A DNA stretch of 7,462 bases from an uncultured Ruminococcus sp. (GTDB lineage Bacteria; Bacillota; Clostridia; Oscillospirales; CAG-272). This document shows, piece after piece, positions 6,213 to 7,462 of the stretch (position 1 is the first letter of the stretch; every line of letters starts with the position of its first letter). Below the pieces are notes generated by a model. The model ran no database searches, had not been told where the DNA came from, and saw only the letters and a list, made by a program, of their open reading frames with translations. The stretch spans positions 1 through 7,462 of the forward strand of contig CADBPA010000086.1 of the NCBI GenBank assembly GCA_902796505.1. Reading direction: 5' to 3'. The position numbers were made by a program, and so were the translations under genes.

Positions 6213-7154
6213 TTACGCCGGATTGAATTTGCTCTTCGGCTGTTTGCAGCGCGGGCATACCCAATCGCCCGGCAGGTCCTCGAAAGCAACGCCGTCGTGC
6301 TCCGCGGGATCGTACACGTATCCGCAGATCGAGCAGACGTATTTGCCGGAAGCCTTCTTTTCTTCAAAGCAGACCTCGGCGGGGACCGTTTCCACCGGAT
6401 GGTCAAGGTCGGTCACGCGGCAGGCCTCCAGGTTTTCATACCCCTGGGGCGTATGCGTCGAGAGATAGACGGTCGGATGATTGCGGATGAATTCGCGCAC
6501 CCGGTCGAGCGTGACGCGCGCGGCGGCGGGATCGTCAAAGACCACCGAGAGCTTGTTCTGATAAAGCGCCTCGTCCACGTAGGTGATATCGCCGTGGATC
6601 ATGAAGAAGAGGCCGTCCTGCTCGACGATGACGATGCTGTTTCCGTTCGTGTGTCCCTTCGCCTTGAGATAGGTGATCCCCTCGCGGATCTTTTGGCTTT
6701 CGGGAAAATTGTAGTAGGCGCCGTCCTCGAAATACACCGGGACAAGATTTCCGATCCCCTGAAGCTCCGCCGCCGAAAGCTCCTCAGCGTTCACGTAAAT
6801 TTTCGCGTTCGGGAAGGAGCGAAGCTCGCCCGAATGGTCGGCGTGCTTGTGCGTCAGCAGGATCTTCGTCACCTTCTCCGGGGCGTAGCCGAGCGCTTTC
6901 AGCGCGTCAAGATAGGAGCAGATGTCCTTGCCGGTGTAGATGAGGCTCTCCTCGGTCGGATGCTCTTCGGGCGTTCCTGCCGGCAGGCCGGTGTCCACGA
7001 GGATGACCTCGTCGCCGGTATCGATCAGGTAGTTCTGAAGGCTGCCGCGGTAGCGGACGTTTTTGTCGAATTTCTCCATCCCTTCTTCGCCTCCGAAGGC
7101 GAACGGCTGGGAATAGAAGCCGTCTTTGCGGAATTTGACTGCAAGGATCTTCAT
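6213..7154 (-). CDS. Metallo-beta-lactamase-fold hydrolase with C-terminal rubredoxin domain
   Basis: The 313-residue protein has two domains. Residues 1 to about 245 form a metallo-beta-lactamase fold: metal motif THKHADHSG with His102, His104, Asp106 and His107, then His168 (KGHTNGN), Asp189 (HGDITY) and His234 (STHTPQGY). This full dinuclear hydrolase ligand set resembles lactonase/glyoxalase II-like members. Flavodiiron proteins have HxExD instead, and no flavodoxin domain is present. Residues 270-313 are a rubredoxin: Cys274, Cys277, Cys300 and Cys303 bind one iron, with YVCSICGYVYDP and FEDLPGDWVCPRC. The loop between the Cys pairs is shorter than in stand-alone rubredoxin. AGGAAG (7161-7166) lies six bases before the ATG. 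It is the first recognised gene of the redox operon. The substrate is unknown. An electron-transfer role for the tail is inferred from the fold. Confidence 0.92.
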   Translation of the reverse strand: MKILAVKFRKDGFYSQPFAFGGEEGMEKFDKNVRYRGSLQNYLIDTGDEVILVDTGLPAGTPEEHPTEESLIYTGKDICSYLDALKALGYAPEKVTKILLTHKHADHSGELRSFPNAKIYVNAEELSAAELQGIGNLVPVYFEDGAYYNFPESQKIREGITYLKAKGHTNGNSIVIVEQDGLFFMIHGDITYVDEALYQNKLSVVFDDPAAARVTLDRVREFIRNHPTVYLSTHTPQGYENLEACRVTDLDHPVETVPAEVCFEEKKASGKYVCSICGYVYDPAEHDGVAFEDLPGDWVCPRCKQPKSKFNPA

Positions 7155-7194
7155 GTTTTTCTTCCTTTCCTATAGATAAAATTTAAATACTGCT
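7155..7194 (-). promoter_or_regulatory. AT-rich leader before the redox operon
   Basis: This 40-base gap is strikingly AT-rich against its surroundings and contains the palindrome ATTTAAAT plus the ribosome binding site GGAAAGGAAG. I could not place a convincing -35/-10 pair: TATCTA and TATTTA resemble -10 boxes but lack a partner at 16-18 bases. It may hold a weak or regulated promoter, or simply be an intergenic spacer inside a longer operon. Confidence 0.35.
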
Positions 7195-7275
7195 TTATGC
7201 CTCTCCGTCGTTTAAGATCTTATAGATCAGCCGGCGGTAGAGGATCGCTTCCTCCGGGGTAAATTCCGCGCCGGA
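7195..7275 (-). other. In-frame coding continuation after the TGA of the edge gene
   Basis: Directly after the TGA at 7276-7278 the same frame stays open for 26 codons to TAA (7195-7197). It reads SGAEFTPEEAILYRRLIYKI and then LNDGEA. Its codons mostly end in G or C as in neighbouring genes, and the peptide looks like a regular amphipathic helix. It has no start codon or ribosome binding site of its own. It is best read as the detached C-terminal end of the upstream gene, through nonsense mutation, sequence error or recoding. Confidence 0.6.
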
Positions 7276-7462
7276 TCAGGATTCCTCGGTCTTTCCGCGC
7301 GCTTCTTCTTTTGCTTTCCGTTCCTTTTCTTCTTTTTCGCACCGCTCCCAGAAGTGCTGCAGGAACATATGCAGCCTGCCCGGCTCGGAGAAAAACTGCA
7401 TCCCGGAGAAGAGGTCGGGAGCCGTCTTGCGGTAGAGCGGATCGTCAAAGCGGTCGTCGATC
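7276..7462 (-). CDS. 3' end of an unrecognised gene, truncated by the window edge
   Basis: The last 61 codons of a - strand gene enter from the right edge. They begin IDDRFDDPLYRKTAPDLFSG and continue with hydrophobic, aromatic-rich MQFFSEPGRLHMFLQHFWER. A highly charged linker (CEKEEKERKAKEEARGKTEE) runs to Ser-TGA. The alternative - strand frame here (7227-7448) gives an Arg/Ser/Pro-rich, shadow-like protein, so I prefer this one. The aromatic segment looks folded and the charged one disordered. I cannot assign a family. The charged linker recalls the composition of the frame at 4348-5226, but I see no sequence match. The gap to the hydrolase ATG is 121 bases from this TGA, or 40 from the later TAA, so the edge gene could be cotranscribed with the redox operon. 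Confidence 0.7.
   Translation of the reverse strand, partial: IDDRFDDPLYRKTAPDLFSGMQFFSEPGRLHMFLQHFWERCEKEEKERKAKEEARGKTEES

Noticed and set aside
6213..7154. Flavorubredoxin / flavodiiron NO reductase
   Set aside because: The metal motif is HxHxDH rather than HxExD, and there is no flavodoxin domain between the hydrolase fold and the rubredoxin.
5838..7175. Long + strand open frame (445 codons) over the glutathione peroxidase and rubredoxin fusion genes
   Set aside because: It is the antisense shadow of two well-supported - strand genes, with no ribosome binding site and no motif.
7195..7278. TGA read as tryptophan or glycine through an alternative genetic code
   Set aside because: TGA ends hpt, glyS, mtnN and the flavin-binding gene at the expected family lengths, so the code is standard.
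7227..7448. - strand 73-codon frame at the right edge starting with ATG
   Set aside because: The product is Arg/Ser/Pro/Lys rich with no pattern. The neighbouring frame gives a protein-like sequence with a folded-looking aromatic segment and continues past the edge.
1..7462. CRISPR array, tRNA or rRNA genes, insertion sequence, defence system
   Set aside because: I saw no regularly spaced repeats, no tRNA-like cloverleaf, no transposase motif or terminal inverted repeats, and no defence protein family. The only direct repeat is the short 12-mer in the low-complexity frame.

Overview
The window is GC-rich (roughly 60% by eye) bacterial chromosome. It has strong AAGGAG-type ribosome binding sites, a dimeric-type glycyl-tRNA synthetase, an MtaB-type methylthiotransferase and anaerobe-style redox proteins (rubredoxin domain, Cys-type glutathione peroxidase). 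Together these suggest an anaerobic Bacillota, most likely a Clostridia of gut type. That assignment is inference. TGA ends hpt, glyS, mtnN and the flavin-binding gene, so the standard bacterial code applies.

Left part, + strand (1-4261): a textbook promoter (TTGACA, 17 bp, TACAAT with an extended -10 TG) drives hpt, mtaB, glyS and mtnN. hpt and mtaB overlap as TGATG. The later gaps are 47 and 18 bases. The unit closes with a strong intrinsic terminator at 4232-4261. These are housekeeping genes for purine salvage, tRNA modification, tRNA charging and clearance of SAM by-products. MtaB consumes SAM and MtnN removes the resulting S-adenosylhomocysteine and 5'-deoxyadenosine, which gives the cluster some metabolic logic.

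Middle part (4262-5247): an unrecognised 292-residue reading frame (4348-5226, +), very rich in Lys, Arg and Glu. Terminators flank it on both sides, so it looks like a free-standing unit. It seems to be several short ordered patches joined by charged low-complexity linkers. Its stop codon lies inside a hairpin that can end transcription from both directions.

Right part, - strand (7154 down to 5275): three closely spaced genes. They are a metallo-beta-lactamase-fold hydrolase fused to a C-terminal rubredoxin, a glutathione peroxidase, and a small FMN-binding split-barrel protein of the pyridoxamine-phosphate-oxidase family. This reads as a peroxide/redox operon.

Right edge (7195-7462, -): the 3' end of an unrecognised gene. 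It stops at a TGA (7276-7278), yet convincing coding sequence continues in the same frame for 26 more codons to a TAA at 7195-7197. That could be a nonsense mutation, a sequence error or stop-codon recoding. No tRNA, rRNA, CRISPR array, insertion sequence or T-box was seen.
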